A program made the translations under genes and the position numbers. The notes under the pieces were generated by a model. That model worked only from the letters and a program-made list of their open reading frames with translations, had not been told where the DNA came from and searched no databases. A stretch of 64,000 nucleotides of DNA from Carallia brachiata (lineage: Eukaryota; Streptophyta; Magnoliopsida; Malpighiales; Rhizophoraceae). Positions 63,201 through 64,000 of the stretch are shown one piece after another. Within the stretch, counting starts at the first letter, position 1, and each line of letters begins with the position of its first letter. The DNA is taken from contig JADCRB010000041.1 in the NCBI GenBank assembly GCA_021464245.1, forward strand, positions 1,455,656 to 1,519,655. Direction: 5' to 3'.

Positions 63201-64000
63201 GATTACTTTAGGGAAGATTATGAGTACAATATTCCCAGCGAGTTAAGTCAAAGCAGGTTAGTAAAGATCTTTACTACATTAATGGCATAAATTTAGCAAA
63301 AAGTTCTGAGGTGCATGATAGGATCCCTATCAAGTCAGTTGCCTTGCTAATATATATTTTAACTTTTCATCGGATAATTTGTAATCTTATTCACTGAAAC
63401 TAATAAAAATATTTCTCATGTTTGCAGCCCATTTTTGCGAGCAGACATAAAGGTGAAGCCTTACACACTTATATCATGTGCTCTACTCAATGAAACTCAT
63501 GTTAATCAGGGGCGAAATATTTGCTCCTTCTGCAGGTTTTTTTGCAGAGCAACTCCAATGCCAAATTTACTCCACGAGCAATTGCAAGGATAATGCATGG
63601 AATTGGCAGCCCAGCATATCCATCTATAAATTGGTCTAAAACTCATTTCTGGTATCCAACATATCTTTCCTTTTTCTTCTGTTTTGTTCTCGGAATTATT
63701 GGATGTAATGGCAGGGTTCTGCTACAGTATTGGGAGGAAAAGCCCTTTACTAGTTTAAAAGAAAACAACTTCTTTGGATCTGTTGTGTAGATGAAAACTC
63801 AAAAGAGTGAAAGTGTTCTAGAACATCAAAGTGATGAGCAATTGCTTATGGATTTTAGCTTCTAATAATGTTAGACCATTCGGGCCCGTTCCCTTCTCAT
63901 TTTCGTTTGGATTTTTGTTGTTCAAAATTTTCCAAGGTAAAATCTGAGCTGTTTGCAAATTGTTGATTGCAGGGGAAGGTATATGCATGTAGACTTCAAA
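57288..64000 (+). CDS. RECQL5: RecQ-type DNA helicase, RECQ5-like (3' end cut by window)
   Basis: ATP-dependent 3'-5' DNA helicase of the RecQ family, acting in recombination and repair in the nucleus. Exons: 57288-58400, 58494-58547, 59444-59556, 59729-59940, 60057-60135, 60251-60303, 60382-60456, 60572-60625, 61065-61109, 61224-61318, 61401-61530, 61701-61799, 61964-62019, 62115-62217, 62699-62826, 63087-63256, 63428-63452, 63536-63651, 63973-beyond. A ~270-residue Pro/Ser/Lys-rich N-terminus precedes motif I LPTGSGKT (near 320), motif II DEAHC (near 417), MTATAT and motif VI GRSGRDG (Ala is usual at the Ser). The downstream block [12 protein letters not shown] is typical of the plant RECQ5 form. 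One-base losses break the frame at 59865-59867 (SALE.PSTNLIQ) and 62720-62722 ([11 protein letters not shown]). The intron after 59940 starts GC; intron 2 holds a solo LTR. The start is the Met before [17 protein letters not shown]. Confidence 0.9.
58634..59332. mobile_element. solo LTR, 699 bp, in RECQ5 intron 2
   Basis: The element begins TGTTGGGG and ends CCCCACA, the TG...CA form of an LTR. It is flanked by a perfect 5-bp direct repeat GGAAT at 58629-58633 and 59333-59337. There is no second LTR copy nearby and no gag/pol coding. The intron is 896 bp; without the insertion it would be about 190 bp, like its neighbours. This is what recombination between the two LTRs of a retrotransposon leaves behind. 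The splice sites of the host intron are untouched. Confidence 0.8.

Overview
The window is nuclear DNA from a flowering plant, most likely a eudicot and probably a rosid. It is AT-rich, with short plant-type GT-AG introns, long poly-A/T tracts between genes, and proteins that match angiosperm families throughout. I cannot name the species.

Nine protein-coding genes can be built exon by exon. On the + strand: an ABCC-type multidrug-resistance ABC transporter resembling ABCC8 (4.7-10.4 kb), cytosolic glyceraldehyde-3-phosphate dehydrogenase GAPC (14.6-17.3 kb), an ankyrin-repeat protein (24.9-27.6 kb) and an LHT1-type lysine/histidine transporter (32.9-35.3 kb). On the - strand: a TLC-domain membrane protein (37.1-37.8 kb), plastid 3-oxoacyl-ACP reductase FabG (38.8-42.2 kb) and an F-box protein with a Sel1-like segment (43.5-44.3 kb). 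Back on +: a large Ser/Pro/Arg-rich protein with a zinc-ribbon motif and a CaaX-like C-terminus (51.1-56.5 kb), then a RECQ5-type DNA helicase that runs off the right edge (57.3 kb to the end). The genes are ordinary housekeeping, transport and DNA-repair functions and do not form a common pathway. The last two probably preserve an old gene neighbourhood also found in Arabidopsis.

The long gaps hold AT-rich DNA, microsatellites and small mobile elements. Three insertions have visible boundaries: a 676-bp hAT-like non-autonomous element with an 8-bp target duplication (21.6-22.3 kb), a SINE-like insertion with a 59-base T tract (28.9-29.1 kb), and a 699-bp solo LTR with a 5-bp target duplication inside a RECQ5 intron (58.6-59.3 kb). 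Two fold-back elements lie at 22.7-23.9 kb.

The most important caution is that five of the nine genes carry small indels that break the frame in otherwise well-kept exons, eleven in all. They are mostly 1-nt losses in G runs or 2-nt changes in short dinucleotide repeats. That pattern looks more like uncorrected consensus error than parallel gene decay. Three introns use GC-AG borders with good GC-donor consensus, two of them in the ABC transporter gene. I found no new biological system; the points worth checking are the mobile-element boundaries, the GC-AG introns, the CaaX-like end and the indel pattern.
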